From NCBI RefSeq assembly GCF_009859475.1, contig NZ_CP044549.1, positions 3,596,001 to 3,660,000 of the forward strand: a DNA stretch of 64,000 bases. Direction: 5' to 3'. The notes beneath the pieces are model-generated. The model was given only the letters and a program-made list of their open reading frames with translations. It was not told where the DNA came from and did no database searches. Each line of letters opens with the position of its first letter. Within the stretch, counting starts at the first letter, position 1. This stretch comes from Hydrogenophaga sp. BPS33 (GTDB taxonomy: Bacteria > Pseudomonadota > Gammaproteobacteria > Burkholderiales > Burkholderiaceae_C). Shown in pieces: positions 44,969 to 54,372 of this stretch. Made by a program: the position numbers and the translations under genes.

Positions 44969-46272
44969 CGGGACCAGCCTTTCCCGCCAGCGGCTGCTGG
45001 CTGGCCCGGGCGCGTGTGCCCGATCGATTGCTCGACGTGCCGCAACGCGACGCACTCGCGCCGGCTGCGCCGGGGTTTCGCGCGGTCCAGCTGCGCATCC
45101 AAGACGGTCACATCACCGCGCTGGCCGCCGCCGTGGCCAACGACGGCCTGCCGGTGGTGGACCTCGCCGACGGCATCGTCACCCCGTGCTGGGTGGACCT
45201 GCACACCCATCTCGACAAGAGCCACACGGCCACCCGCATCGGCCGCACCCACCACGCGCTGCGCGACGCGGTGGCGGCCTCCGGTGAAGACCGCGATCGA
45301 TGGACCGTGGACGACATCCGCCGGCGCATGGACTTTTCCTTGCGAACCGCCTACACGCAGGGCACACGCGCGATCCGCACCCACATCGATTGGGTGGGCG
45401 CGTCCATGCCGCAGGCCTGGCCCGTGGCGCAAGCCCTGCGCGGCGAGTGGTCGGCGCGCGTCGAACTGCAGCCGACGAGCCTCTCGCCCCTGCAGCTGTT
45501 CGCCCAGGCCGACGCGGGCACGGCGATAGCCGCTGTACTGGCGAAACAAGGGGGTGTGCTTGGAGCATCGGTGCATCCGGTGCCGGGTCAGCGCAGCTTG
45601 CTCGAACGGGTGTTCGAGCTGGCGGTGGCGCACGACCTGGACCTCGACTTCCACGCCGACGAGCACCTGCAGAACGACATCGAAGGACTGCGCACCATCG
45701 CCCGGTTGACCATGCGGTACGGCTGGGAAGGCCGCGTGGCTTGCGGACACGCTTGCGCCCTGTCGGTCGCACCCGTCGACGCGTGTGCGTCGGTGCTGCG
45801 CGCGCTGGCCGACGCCGGCATCGTGCTCATCGGATTGCCACTGGCCAACCTGCAACTGCAGGACGGCAGCGCGGGCCGCACACCCCGTCTGCGTGGCATC
45901 GCCCCTTTGCAGGAAGCACGCGACCTCGGCGTGCGGGTCGGCCTGGCGTCCGACAATGTGCAGGACGCCTTCGTGCCGTTCGCCGATTTCGACCTGCTGC
46001 AGGTGTTGGCCGTGGGCGCGCTGGCGGCCCATCTGGACGATCCGCTCGCGCGCTGGATCGACTGCATCGGCACCACGCCGGCCGCCGCGATGGGCCTGGC
46101 CTGGGACGGCACATTGCGCGTCGGCGCACCGGCCGATCTGGTGCTGCTCACGGGTCGCAACAGCTTCGAAGTCTGTGGTCGTCCTGAGCGTCGGGTCCTG
46201 CGCGGTGGCCGCCTGATCGACGCCGCGCTGCCCGACTTTCGCGAACTCGATAGGCCCGGGCCCGCGAACTAG
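44962..46272 (+). CDS. cytosine deaminase-like amidohydrolase
   Basis: The 436-residue metal-dependent hydrolase has HTHLDKSHTATR near residue 80, FHADEHLQNDIEGL, CGHACAL and LASDNVQDAFVPFADFDLLQV, matching cytosine deaminase/AtzC-like enzymes (His ligands and catalytic Glu/Asp). GTG start overlaps the creatininase-family gene. It likely removes an amino group from, or opens, a nitrogen heterocycle. It ends the operon. Confidence 0.9.
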   Translation: MVAGPAFPASGCWLARARVPDRLLDVPQRDALAPAAPGFRAVQLRIQDGHITALAAAVANDGLPVVDLADGIVTPCWVDLHTHLDKSHTATRIGRTHHALRDAVAASGEDRDRWTVDDIRRRMDFSLRTAYTQGTRAIRTHIDWVGASMPQAWPVAQALRGEWSARVELQPTSLSPLQLFAQADAGTAIAAVLAKQGGVLGASVHPVPGQRSLLERVFELAVAHDLDLDFHADEHLQNDIEGLRTIARLTMRYGWEGRVACGHACALSVAPVDACASVLRALADAGIVLIGLPLANLQLQDGSAGRTPRLRGIAPLQEARDLGVRVGLASDNVQDAFVPFADFDLLQVLAVGALAAHLDDPLARWIDCIGTTPAAAMGLAWDGTLRVGAPADLVLLTGRNSFEVCGRPERRVLRGGRLIDAALPDFRELDRPGPAN

Positions 46273-46292
46273 TGGCTCGCGAGCCCTTGGGC

Positions 46293-47816
46293 TCAGGACG
46301 TGGCCATGGCGAGCGTGAGCAGATCACCCTTCGCGATCTTGCCCGTCGGCGTCATGGGAAGTTCGTCGATGGCCACCACCTCCATCGAACCGAGGTCGTA
46401 GGACACTTCGGCCTGCACCGCCGTCTTGAGACGCGCGGCATCGATCTCGCTGTCCGGACGGCGGGTGACGAAGGCGCGCGGCAGCACGCCGCCGTCGCCG
46501 CCCGGCAAGCCGATCAGCGCAGCCTGGCGCACGCCAGGCTGGCGGCACAGAGCCTCTTCGACATCGCGTGGAAACCAGCTCACACCGTTCACATGCAGGA
46601 GCTCGGAGCGCCTCCCTCGCATGGTCACATGGCCGTCGTGATCCATCAGTCCGATGTCGCCCGTGCGCAGCAGTCCGTCGGCGGTCACTTCCTGCGTCTT
46701 GCCGGGCTTGTTCCAGTAGCCCCACATGAAGCCGCCGCGCAGCACGATTTCACCCAATTGCCCTGGAGCGAGGCGTCGGCCATCGGGGCCCATCATCCAC
46801 ACCTCCTTGTCGGGCAAGGCCGGGCCCACGCGCATCAGCTTGCTGTCATCCGGTTCGAGTTCGGGGTAACCCAGCGCCATGAAGCCGCCAAGCTCGCTCT
46901 GGCCGAAACTCTCCACCAAGGGCAGTTGCAATTCATCGCGCCAGGCGCGCTTGAGGGTGGCGGGCACCGGACCACCACCGGAGAGCCCCATGCGCAGGCG
47001 ACCAGGTGCGCGGCCCCGCAGCGCGCTTTCGGCGCGCAGCTCTTCCAGCAGCGTGGGGTTGCCCACGAGGATGGTGGCCTGAGCCTTGTCGAGCGCCTCC
47101 CACCCGGCCTGCTGCGTCCAGAACCGCATCACATGCACGGTCGCACCGCGCGAGAGCGCCGGCAGCAGGTTGCCGACGAGCTGGTACGAGCTGGACAACG
47201 CGGTTGGACCGAACGAGATGTCGTCCGCCCGCACGCGCAGGCGCTCGGCGATGCAGCGGCTGGCCCGCACAGTCGGTTCGTGCGCCAGGCAGGCACCCTT
47301 GGGCTTGCCAGTGGTGCCGGAGGTGTAGGACAGGTGCGCGATGGCGCTCTCGTCTTGCGGGTCGGATGGCACGGCGAACCCTTGCGCCATCAGCTCGGGC
47401 AGCGCGTGCGCGCCCGGCTGCGCACCGTCCATGCACACCAGGTGTTCGATGCCCGGCACCTGGGCCACTGCGGTGTCCACGGCATCGCGCATGTCGTGCG
47501 TGTAGATGACCACGCGGGGCTGGTGGTCGGCCAGGTAGTAGGTGAGATCGTCCTTGAACTTCACGTTGACCAGCGCAGCAATGGCACCGATGCGCCACGC
47601 CCCCAGCATGGCCAACAGGTAGTCCATGCCGTTGTGCGCGAACACGGTGACACGGTCGCCCTTGCGCACGCCCAGGTGCGCCAGCGCACCCGCCATGCGC
47701 TCCATCTGCGCCACGGCTTCTGCATACGACAGGCTGGCCTGGCGGTCCACCCAGACGAAGGCGGTCTTGTCGGGGTGGCGCATCGCGCCGTCGGTGATCA
47801 ACTGGTGCATCAGCAT
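46293..47816 (-). CDS. AMP-forming acyl-CoA synthetase
   Basis: The 507-residue enzyme has the P-loop SYTSGTTGKPKGACLAH, a modified A5 (ESFGQSELGGFMALG), RTGDIGLMDHDG and GRRSELLHVNGVSWFPRDVEE, and a catalytic Lys region PMTPTGKIAKGDLL. The substrate class cannot be fixed; fatty or aromatic acids are possible. It converges on the deaminase gene with 20 bases between, and its start overlaps the small upstream gene by seven bases. Confidence 0.9.
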   Translation of the reverse strand: MLMHQLITDGAMRHPDKTAFVWVDRQASLSYAEAVAQMERMAGALAHLGVRKGDRVTVFAHNGMDYLLAMLGAWRIGAIAALVNVKFKDDLTYYLADHQPRVVIYTHDMRDAVDTAVAQVPGIEHLVCMDGAQPGAHALPELMAQGFAVPSDPQDESAIAHLSYTSGTTGKPKGACLAHEPTVRASRCIAERLRVRADDISFGPTALSSSYQLVGNLLPALSRGATVHVMRFWTQQAGWEALDKAQATILVGNPTLLEELRAESALRGRAPGRLRMGLSGGGPVPATLKRAWRDELQLPLVESFGQSELGGFMALGYPELEPDDSKLMRVGPALPDKEVWMMGPDGRRLAPGQLGEIVLRGGFMWGYWNKPGKTQEVTADGLLRTGDIGLMDHDGHVTMRGRRSELLHVNGVSWFPRDVEEALCRQPGVRQAALIGLPGGDGGVLPRAFVTRRPDSEIDAARLKTAVQAEVSYDLGSMEVVAIDELPMTPTGKIAKGDLLTLAMATS

Positions 47817-48277
47817 GGGGAAATTCCTTTCTGTTGGGGAAGGTGGTTGTGGAAAGCGGGCGATTCCTGGCAGTGCACGGTGACCTCAAGGCTCGCCAGG
47901 TCTTGCACGTATTCGAAGGACGCCTGCAGACCGTCGAGCCAGTCCAGCGAAGGCGTGTGGGCATGAAAGGCCATGGCGCCCTGGTAGACGATGGTGTTGC
48001 CTTGCCGTTGTCCCCGGCCCCAACTGCGCGTGGTGACGGTGCCAGCGCTCAGAAAGAGCGCGCCCCGTCCCTGCCACTGGTATCGGCCCCCGGGTTCGAG
48101 GTGCCCGATGAAACTGCAGGCGGCACTGCCCGACCCGAGCCGGCCGGATGTCAACGCGGCACTGAAGCTGATTTCCATGCGCGGTCCGTCCTGCGCAGGC
48201 CGCAGCACCCGCCGCGACTCGACGCGGCCGACAAGACGCATGAGCGTGGCGGATTCGGTGGGGGTGGGGTCTGGCAT
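47810..48277 (-). CDS. unrecognised small protein coupled to the CoA ligase
   Basis: This 155-residue soluble protein has no signal or membrane segment. It contains several beta-rich stretches (RMEISFSAALTSGRLGSGSAACSFIGHLEPGGRYQWQGRGALF and LEVTVHCQES), reminiscent of small lipocalin-like or DUF3237-like beta-barrels, but I cannot name a family with certainty. The coupling to the ligase (seven-base overlap) suggests a related role. The dehydrogenase gene diverges from its start. Confidence 0.65.
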   Translation of the reverse strand: MPDPTPTESATLMRLVGRVESRRVLRPAQDGPRMEISFSAALTSGRLGSGSAACSFIGHLEPGGRYQWQGRGALFLSAGTVTTRSWGRGQRQGNTIVYQGAMAFHAHTPSLDWLDGLQASFEYVQDLASLEVTVHCQESPAFHNHLPQQKGISPC

Positions 48278-48388
48278 GCCGCCGAGTATGGGAACAGGGC
48301 ACGCTGCACTCAATGCCCGATCCGGATGATGCCTATCCACTTCGCGCATGGACGGCATTGGAGGCCGCTCCCGATACTCGGGCGCACC

Positions 48389-49390
48389 ATGAATACCGCC
48401 CCCACCAGACCCCGCCTCCTGATTGCGCGCGCCATCTTTCCCGAAGTGATCGACCGGCTGACGCCGTTTTTCGACGTGGACAGCAACCAGGCCGACGACG
48501 TACTGAGCGCTACGCAGATGGCCACCCGGTTGGTGGACAAACAGGGCCTTCTCTGCACCGCGAGCGATGTCATCGACGCGCCCCTGCTGGCGCAGTGCCA
48601 CGCGCTGCGCATCTGCGCCAACATGGCGGTGGGCTTCGGCAACCTGGATCTCGCGGCCCTGTCGGCGCGCGGCGTGGTGGCCACCCACACACCGGGCGTC
48701 CTGAGCGACACCACGGCCGACTTCGGCTTCGCACTGCTGATGGCAGCCGCGAGAAGAACGGGCGAAGCCGAGCGTTGCGTGCGCGAAGGCCGGTGGCACA
48801 AATGGTCGTACGACTTCATGGCCGGACAGGACGTCCACGGCAGCACGCTCGGCATTCTGGGCATGGGACGCATCGGACAAGGCGTGGCCCGGCGCGGCGC
48901 GCACGGTTTCGGCATGCGTGTCATCTACCACAACCGCAACCGGCTCGACGCGGCCGGCGAGGCATCCATCCCCGCCCGATTCGTTGACATGGACACGCTG
49001 TTGCGAGAGTCGGACCATCTGGTGCTCACAGTGGCCCACAGCGCTGCCACGCACCATGTGATCGATGCCCAGGCGCTGGCGCGCATGAAGCGCACCGCGA
49101 CGCTCGTGAACATCGCGCGCGGGGGCGTGGTGGACGAGGACGCCCTGATCGAGGCCCTGTGCAACGGCGTGATCGCTGCGGCCGCGCTGGATGTATTCGA
49201 GAACGAACCGGCCGTGCATCCGGCCCTGGTGTCGCTACCGAACGTGGTGCTGACACCGCACATGGCCAGCGCGAGCCGCGCGACGCGCCTGCGCATGGCC
49301 CATCTGGCCGCCGACAACCTCCTCGCCTACTTCCAAACCGGTCGGGCACTGACGCCGGTACCGCCGCTCTCCCCTAGCCTGCCGGCGTGA
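48389..49390 (+). CDS. D-2-hydroxyacid dehydrogenase
   Basis: The 333-residue NAD(P)-dependent enzyme has a Rossmann motif GILGMGRIGQGVA, the catalytic Arg region NIARGGVVDEDALIEAL and catalytic His in LTPHMASASRATR. It resembles glyoxylate/hydroxypyruvate or gluconate 2-ketoreductases (GhrB-like), reducing a 2-oxoacid to a D-2-hydroxyacid. The stretch ICANMAVGFGNLDLAAL is typical. It ends ten bases before the convergent LysR gene. Confidence 0.88.
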   Translation: MNTAPTRPRLLIARAIFPEVIDRLTPFFDVDSNQADDVLSATQMATRLVDKQGLLCTASDVIDAPLLAQCHALRICANMAVGFGNLDLAALSARGVVATHTPGVLSDTTADFGFALLMAAARRTGEAERCVREGRWHKWSYDFMAGQDVHGSTLGILGMGRIGQGVARRGAHGFGMRVIYHNRNRLDAAGEASIPARFVDMDTLLRESDHLVLTVAHSAATHHVIDAQALARMKRTATLVNIARGGVVDEDALIEALCNGVIAAAALDVFENEPAVHPALVSLPNVVLTPHMASASRATRLRMAHLAADNLLAYFQTGRALTPVPPLSPSLPA

Positions 49391-49399
49391 GCCGCGCCG

Positions 49400-50398
49400 T
49401 CAGCGCTTGCCGTGCGGTGTCCGTCGCGGCCCGGCCCTCAACGCCTGCTCAAGAGGCTGCGGCGAAACGGGGAGCGTGACCTGTGTCTGCGCGAACCCGA
49501 TGAAATGGGCCAGCGCGGGGCTCACGGCTTGCGCTCGCCAGACCAGGCTGGTCTCGCACATCGGCAGTGCGCGTCCCCGAGAAGGCCGTGTGTTGCGGTA
49601 GACCACGCCCGGACGCTGGAACTGCCGCACGCTCTGGGGGACCCAGGCAATCCCGAGTCCCGCCGACACCAGGTTGACGATGGTCTGCATCTGGATCGCC
49701 TCCTGCGCCACCCGCGGCACGCGACCGGCCGCGTGGTACATCGCGAAGATCGCATCCTGCAGCGTGGGCAGGATGCGGCGTGGGAACACCACCAGCGGCT
49801 CCGCCAGCAAGGCCGCCAGAGCGGGACGGTCGGTCGCGGCCAACGGATGGGACTCGGGCAAGGCCACCACAAAAGGTTCACTGGCGATGCGCATGTGCGC
49901 CAGTCCGGGAAGCAGCGCGCCCGGCGAATGCAGCACCATGCCGGCGTCCACTTCGCCGCGTGCCAACAGTTCCTGCTGCACGTCGCCCGTGGCCTCGATC
50001 AGCTCCAGCGACACCTGTGGCCAGCGCTGGCGAAAAGCCTGCACCCACCGGGGCAGCAACTCGAAACCCACGGTGGACACGAACGCCAGCCGCAGGCGGC
50101 CCACTTCGCCACAGGCCGCGGCGCGGGCCAGTTCGGGCAAGGCATGCGCACGGGCCAGCAGGTCGCGCACCTCGGGCAACAAGGCCGCACCGGCCGGCGA
50201 GATCTGCACGCTGCGCTGTGTGCGCTCGAACAACACCACGCCCAGCGCGGCCTCCAGCCCGGCAATGGCCTGGGTCAACGGAGGCTGCGTCATGTGCAAG
50301 CGGGCTGCAGCCCGGCCGAAGTGCAACTCTTCGGCCAGAACGGTGAACTGGCGCCATTGGCGCAATTCAATGCGCAGTGCTTTCTTGATGTCATTCAT
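49400..50398 (-). CDS. LysR-family regulator divergent to ilvD
   Basis: The 332-residue protein has a helix-turn-helix ([36 protein letters not shown]) and an effector domain. QPPLTQAI in the recognition helix is typical of the BenM/CatR/IlvY-like branch. It lies divergent to ilvD with a 126-base gap containing inverted repeats. A role in branched-chain amino acid regulation (like IlvY) is plausible from position only. Confidence 0.85.
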   Translation of the reverse strand: MNDIKKALRIELRQWRQFTVLAEELHFGRAAARLHMTQPPLTQAIAGLEAALGVVLFERTQRSVQISPAGAALLPEVRDLLARAHALPELARAAACGEVGRLRLAFVSTVGFELLPRWVQAFRQRWPQVSLELIEATGDVQQELLARGEVDAGMVLHSPGALLPGLAHMRIASEPFVVALPESHPLAATDRPALAALLAEPLVVFPRRILPTLQDAIFAMYHAAGRVPRVAQEAIQMQTIVNLVSAGLGIAWVPQSVRQFQRPGVVYRNTRPSRGRALPMCETSLVWRAQAVSPALAHFIGFAQTQVTLPVSPQPLEQALRAGPRRTPHGKR

Positions 50399-50439
50399 AT
50401 GCCAAGCATATCAATGACGGCCGCCAAACCAATTGGCAT
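50399..50439. promoter_or_regulatory. spaced inverted repeats between LysR gene and ilvD
   Basis: ATGCCAA (50399-50405) and TTGGCAT (50433-50439) are exact complements, 27 bases apart. The second half is part of an exact eight-base palindrome CCAATTGG (50429-50436). Position next to a LysR start makes this a candidate operator region. Confidence 0.4.
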
Positions 50440-50524
50440 CTGTCGCCCGCCGAACGCATACTCGCGGCTGGAAATGGTCGGGCGCGACCTCGCCGCCCTC
50501 AAGCACAACCCACGAGACATCGCC

Positions 50525-52231
50525 ATGGCACACAGCAAATCCATCCCCATCCAGCCCATCAACAGCCGCAGCGCCCACATCACGCAAGGCAAATCGCGCG
50601 CACCCAACCGCTCGATGTTCTACGCCATGGGCTACGAGGAGAGCGACTTCAAGAAACCCATGGTGGGCGTGGCCAATGGGCACAGCACCATCACGCCATG
50701 CAACAGCGGCCTGCAGAAGCTGGCCGACGCGGCCGTGGCCGGCATCGAGGAAGCCGGCGGCAATGCGCAGATCTTCGGCACGCCCACCATCTCCGACGGC
50801 ATGGCCATGGGCACCGAGGGCATGAAGTACTCGCTGGTCAGCCGCGAGGTCATTGCTGACTGCATCGAGACCTGCGTGCAGGGCCAGTGGATGGATGGCG
50901 TGGTGGTGGTCGGCGGCTGCGACAAGAACATGCCCGGCGGCATGATGGGCATGCTGCGCGCCAACGTGCCGGCCATCTACGTGTACGGCGGCACCATCCT
51001 GCCGGGGCGCTACAAGGGGCAGGACCTGAACATCGTCAGCGTGTTCGAGGCCGTGGGCCAGAATGCGGCAGGCAACCTGAGCGACGAGGACCTGCGCGAG
51101 ATCGAGATGCGCGCCATCCCCGGCACCGGCTCCTGCGGCGGCATGTACACGGCCAACACCATGTCGTCCTCGTTCGAAGCGCTGGGCCTGTCGCTGCCCT
51201 ACTCCAGCACGATGGCCAACCCGCACGACGAGAAGCAGAACTCGGCCCGGGAATCGGCCAAGGTGTTGATCGAGGCGATCAGGAAGGACATCAAGCCGCG
51301 CGACATCGTGACGAAGAAGGCGATCGAAAACGCGGTGGCGGTGATCATGGCCACGGGCGGCTCCACCAACGCCGTGCTGCACTTCCTGGCGATTGCGCAC
51401 GCGGCCGGTGTGGCATGGTCGATCGACGACTTCGAGCGCATCCGCCAGCGCACGCCGGTGCTGTGCGACCTCAAACCCTCGGGCCAGTACCTCGCGGTCG
51501 ACCTGCACAAGGCCGGGGGCATTCCGCAGGTGATGAAAATCCTGCTCAAGGCCGGCCTGCTGCACGGCGACTGCCTCACCATCACCGGCCAGACGATCGC
51601 CGAGGTTTTGCAAGACGTGCCCGACGCACCGCGCGCCGACCAGGATGTGATCCGTCCGATCGACAAGCCGCTGTACGCCCAGGGCCACCTCGCCATCCTC
51701 AAGGGCAATCTCTCACCCGAGGGCGCGGTGGCCAAGATCACCGGACTCAAGAACCCGGTCATCACCGGCCCGGCGCGCGTGTTCGACGACGAGCAGTCGG
51801 CGCTGCAAGCCATTCTGGACGGCCGGATCCAGGCCGGCGACGTGATGGTGCTGCGCTACCTGGGCCCCAAGGGCGGACCTGGCATGCCCGAGATGCTCGC
51901 CCCCACCGGCGCGCTGATCGGCGCGGGTCTGGGCGAGAGCGTGGGCCTGATCACCGACGGCCGCTTCAGCGGCGGCACCTGGGGCATGGTGGTGGGCCAC
52001 GTAGCGCCCGAGGCGGCGGCGGGTGGCACGATCGCGTTCGTGCGCGAAGGCGACACCATCACCATCGATGCGCACCGCCTGCTGTTGGAGTTGCACGTGC
52101 CCGAGGCGGAGATCGCCCAGCGCCGCCAGGGCTGGAGCGCGCCGGCACCGCGCTACACGCGCGGCGTGCAGGCCAAGTTCGCCTTCAATGCGGCCAGCGC
52201 CAGCAAGGGCGCCGTGCTGGACAATTTTTAA
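50525..52231 (+). CDS. ilvD: dihydroxyacid dehydratase
   Basis: The 568-residue protein has Cys ligands for the [2Fe-2S]/[4Fe-4S] cluster in [27 protein letters not shown] and [13 protein letters not shown], plus the C-terminal [21 protein letters not shown]. It carries out the third step of valine/isoleucine (and pantothenate) synthesis, 2,3-dihydroxyacid to 2-oxoacid. The ATG at 50525 sits after a weak GAG, and the frame upstream overlaps the LysR gene. Confidence 0.97.
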   Translation: MAHSKSIPIQPINSRSAHITQGKSRAPNRSMFYAMGYEESDFKKPMVGVANGHSTITPCNSGLQKLADAAVAGIEEAGGNAQIFGTPTISDGMAMGTEGMKYSLVSREVIADCIETCVQGQWMDGVVVVGGCDKNMPGGMMGMLRANVPAIYVYGGTILPGRYKGQDLNIVSVFEAVGQNAAGNLSDEDLREIEMRAIPGTGSCGGMYTANTMSSSFEALGLSLPYSSTMANPHDEKQNSARESAKVLIEAIRKDIKPRDIVTKKAIENAVAVIMATGGSTNAVLHFLAIAHAAGVAWSIDDFERIRQRTPVLCDLKPSGQYLAVDLHKAGGIPQVMKILLKAGLLHGDCLTITGQTIAEVLQDVPDAPRADQDVIRPIDKPLYAQGHLAILKGNLSPEGAVAKITGLKNPVITGPARVFDDEQSALQAILDGRIQAGDVMVLRYLGPKGGPGMPEMLAPTGALIGAGLGESVGLITDGRFSGGTWGMVVGHVAPEAAAGGTIAFVREGDTITIDAHRLLLELHVPEAEIAQRRQGWSAPAPRYTRGVQAKFAFNAASASKGAVLDNF

Positions 52232-52266
52232 CCTCTCCCGAAGCGCCTTCGGCGCCTCCCCAGGGC

Positions 52267-52303
52267 AACACCAGCGGCCCGGCAAAGCCGGTTCCGCGGT
52301 GTT
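52267..52303. repeat. GC-rich hairpin element after ilvD
   Basis: AACACC, GCGG and CCGGC segments pair with GCCGG, CCGC and GGTGTT around an AAA loop. A second small hairpin (GCGCCTTCGGCGC) precedes it. The element lies between convergent ilvD and the Trp-rich gene and can act as a terminator. The style resembles repeated intergenic palindromes of this group. Confidence 0.45.
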
Positions 52304-52356
52304 TCTGGACGGGCGTCACTTCAGGCGCGATGGCAGCGCCCTCCGAGAGACAACAT

Positions 52357-52602
52357 TCAGCGCGAGCGCCGCTTGGTCTTGATGCCCAGGCTTTCGCGCT
52401 GCTTGTCGATGCGGTCCTGCTTCTTCTGGTCCATCTTCTCCATGGCCTTGCGCTTGGTATAGCCCGTGGCGTCGGCCCAGGCCCACCAGACCACCGCCAA
52501 GGCGAAGGGCGCCAACACCACCCACCAGGACCATTCGGCCACGACGCCGAACTCCAGGTACTTCATCAACAACAGCAGAACGCCGGCGATCAGCAAATAC
52601 AT
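52357..52602 (-). CDS. small Trp-rich membrane protein
   Basis: The 81-residue protein has two helices (YLLIAGVLLLLMKYLEF and WSWWVVLAPFALAVVWWAWADATGYTKRKAMEKM) and then a Lys/Arg/Gln-rich cytoplasmic tail. This is the TIGR04438-type small Trp-rich protein common in Burkholderiales, function unknown. It is divergent from the cytochrome c gene. Confidence 0.85.
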   Translation of the reverse strand: MYLLIAGVLLLLMKYLEFGVVAEWSWWVVLAPFALAVVWWAWADATGYTKRKAMEKMDQKKQDRIDKQRESLGIKTKRRSR

Positions 52603-52726
52603 CACAAACTCCGGTAAAGGCCCCGTGAAGCGGGCAAGGAACTGTAAGCGTTCGTTTCGCCGGTTTCTTGGCTCGATAGAATCAACGGCACGATCTCCCT
52701 CCCGAGATTCAACAGAAGGACCCCCC

Positions 52727-53032
52727 ATGAAACGCGCTCTCCTGATTATGGCTGCCATCACCACCCTGGCAGCGCCCGCCATGGCCGACGAAGCGCTGGC
52801 CAAGAGCAAGAACTGCATGGCCTGCCACGCCGTGGACAAGAAACTCGTGGGCCCGTCGTACAAGGACGTGGCCAAGAAGTACGGCAGCGACGCCAAGGCG
52901 GTGGACGCGCTGGCCGCCAAGATCATGAAGGGCGGCTCCGGCGTGTGGGGCGCGATTCCCATGCCGGCCAACCCACAAGTCAACGAAGCCGACGCCAAGA
53001 AGCTGGCCGCCTGGGTGCTGAACCAGAAGTAA
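52727..53032 (+). CDS. small periplasmic cytochrome c (c551/c552 type)
   Basis: The 101-residue protein has a signal peptide (LIMAAITTLAAPAMADE), one haem site CMACH and an axial Met in IPMPAN. It matches class I c551/c8 cytochromes that shuttle electrons to oxidases or nitrite reductase. AGAAGGA precedes the ATG. A strong intrinsic terminator follows at 53055-53083. Confidence 0.94.
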   Translation: MKRALLIMAAITTLAAPAMADEALAKSKNCMACHAVDKKLVGPSYKDVAKKYGSDAKAVDALAAKIMKGGSGVWGAIPMPANPQVNEADAKKLAAWVLNQK

Positions 53033-53054
53033 GGACAGCCACTCACTCGCCAAG

Positions 53055-53083
53055 AACCCGCTGGACACGCAGCGGGTTTTTTT
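53055..53083 (+). terminator. rho-independent terminator after the cytochrome c gene
   Basis: AACCCGCT and AGCGGGTT form an exact eight-base stem with an eight-base loop, followed by a run of seven T. It is the clearest intrinsic terminator in the window. Confidence 0.92.
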
Positions 53084-53248
53084 ATGGCCGCAAGCCGGAC
53101 GGTCCATGATCCGCGCTGGCCCTTGCACGACAGGGTCGCGTGCGCTCTGGATGTCGAAGACCATCTGTCTGCACACGAGATCGACGACAGGGCCTCGTTG
53201 TTCTCACCCGACCCTCCTGAGCAGGCCAACCGGCAGTTTGGAACGGCA

Positions 53249-54307
53249 CTATGCCTTGAACTGGTTGGTTGGCGATGCAGACGATGAATGGGACGACGTC
53301 TCGACCAACACGTGAGCAGTCGTTGACCTTGTCGTCGTCGTTGTGGTGGTTGTGGGCGTCGTGTTCGTCGTGGTCGGTACCGCTGGAGTGCCGCTGAACT
53401 CAAGCATCCTCAAGTTCAACGCTTCACAGTCGAGGTCTGTGCACCGCTCCACGACCGATGCCGGTGTACGCCCCACACGCCTCAGCTCGGGCGACACGGC
53501 GAGTTCTTCGTAGAGCTGCACCAGCGCCGGATGGCCGAGCGCGAGATGTTCGAGCGTGTCGCACCACAGCAGCCCGCGCAGCACGTTGGCGCTGCTATTG
53601 CGCATGTCGTCCGACACGAACCCGGCCGCCGCCGGCATGTGCAGGTCCAGCTCGACCCGGCGCAGTTGGCTGCCGACGAGGGCGCTGGTGACCCGGTTGC
53701 TCGTGTGCACGTTCAGGCAGGCGCTCAGACAGAACTCGGTCGCGCCATTCTTCAACAACGTCACCAGGCAGCCGTTGAGCGCCTCGGCCACGGGCATGGT
53801 CGGTGGCACCGGCTGGTCTTCGGCGCGCAGGTGCTCGAACGTGAGGCAAGGCGGCGGCAACACCACCACCCTCTGCACCCGAACGTTCGAGAACGCCTGC
53901 TCCAGCGCAACGGTGTATTGCGGGTCCCAGTCGGCCGGCAGTGCCAGGGTCAATGTGGGCACAAAGGGTTCGCCCGAGGGGTCCGTTGGTGCGTTTGCCC
54001 GGGAGCGGTTCCACAGCGCAAAGGCTTCGACGAACACGGTGTATTCCTCGTAGTACACCAGCCGGTTGAACAGGGCGTCGGCCAGGACGCCTTCCAGGGC
54101 CTGGTCCTTGGCAATGTGCTCCAGAGCGCCCAGCACGTCGAACCCGTGCAAGGGCACGCGCTCCAATCGGGACGACCAGTTGCTCAGCAATGCCTCGCGC
54201 GCCTGTGGGGTGGCCGGCACCGCCCCCAGACTCGGCTGCTGCGCCGGGTTGTGCCGGAAGTTGTTGTTGCTGCCGTAGCGCGCTTCGCGCGGGGGCGGAT
54301 GTTGCAT
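53249..54307 (-). CDS. unrecognised 352-residue protein with Thr-rich C-terminal tract
   Basis: No known domain is apparent. The N-terminus is His/Pro/Asn-rich and polar (MQHPPPREARYGSNNNFRHN). The middle contains Leu-rich, alternating segments (LRRVELDLHMPAAAG, VLRGLLWCDTLEHLALGHP) that could be an irregular leucine-rich-repeat or coil structure. Near the end a block of about ten Thr, with Asn/Pro/Ser, is followed by SSHSSSASP. No signal peptide or membrane helix is seen. It is isolated from its neighbours. A secreted effector is imaginable from the composition but unproven. ATG at 54307 is chosen over a TTG 33 bases earlier. Confidence 0.7.
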   Translation of the reverse strand: MQHPPPREARYGSNNNFRHNPAQQPSLGAVPATPQAREALLSNWSSRLERVPLHGFDVLGALEHIAKDQALEGVLADALFNRLVYYEEYTVFVEAFALWNRSRANAPTDPSGEPFVPTLTLALPADWDPQYTVALEQAFSNVRVQRVVVLPPPCLTFEHLRAEDQPVPPTMPVAEALNGCLVTLLKNGATEFCLSACLNVHTSNRVTSALVGSQLRRVELDLHMPAAAGFVSDDMRNSSANVLRGLLWCDTLEHLALGHPALVQLYEELAVSPELRRVGRTPASVVERCTDLDCEALNLRMLEFSGTPAVPTTTNTTPTTTTTTTTRSTTAHVLVETSSHSSSASPTNQFKA

Positions 54308-54372
54308 GTGCGGAGTTCCAGAACCATGGCGATGGCCCAAGCTACCTCTCGCGCGGCACCCGCCTGTCCGTT

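Noticed and set aside
53318..53385. GTC/GTT/GTG-rich tract as a microsatellite
   Set aside because: The codons are mixed (ACG, ACC, ACA, AAC), so it is not a clean tandem repeat; it encodes the Thr-rich protein tail.
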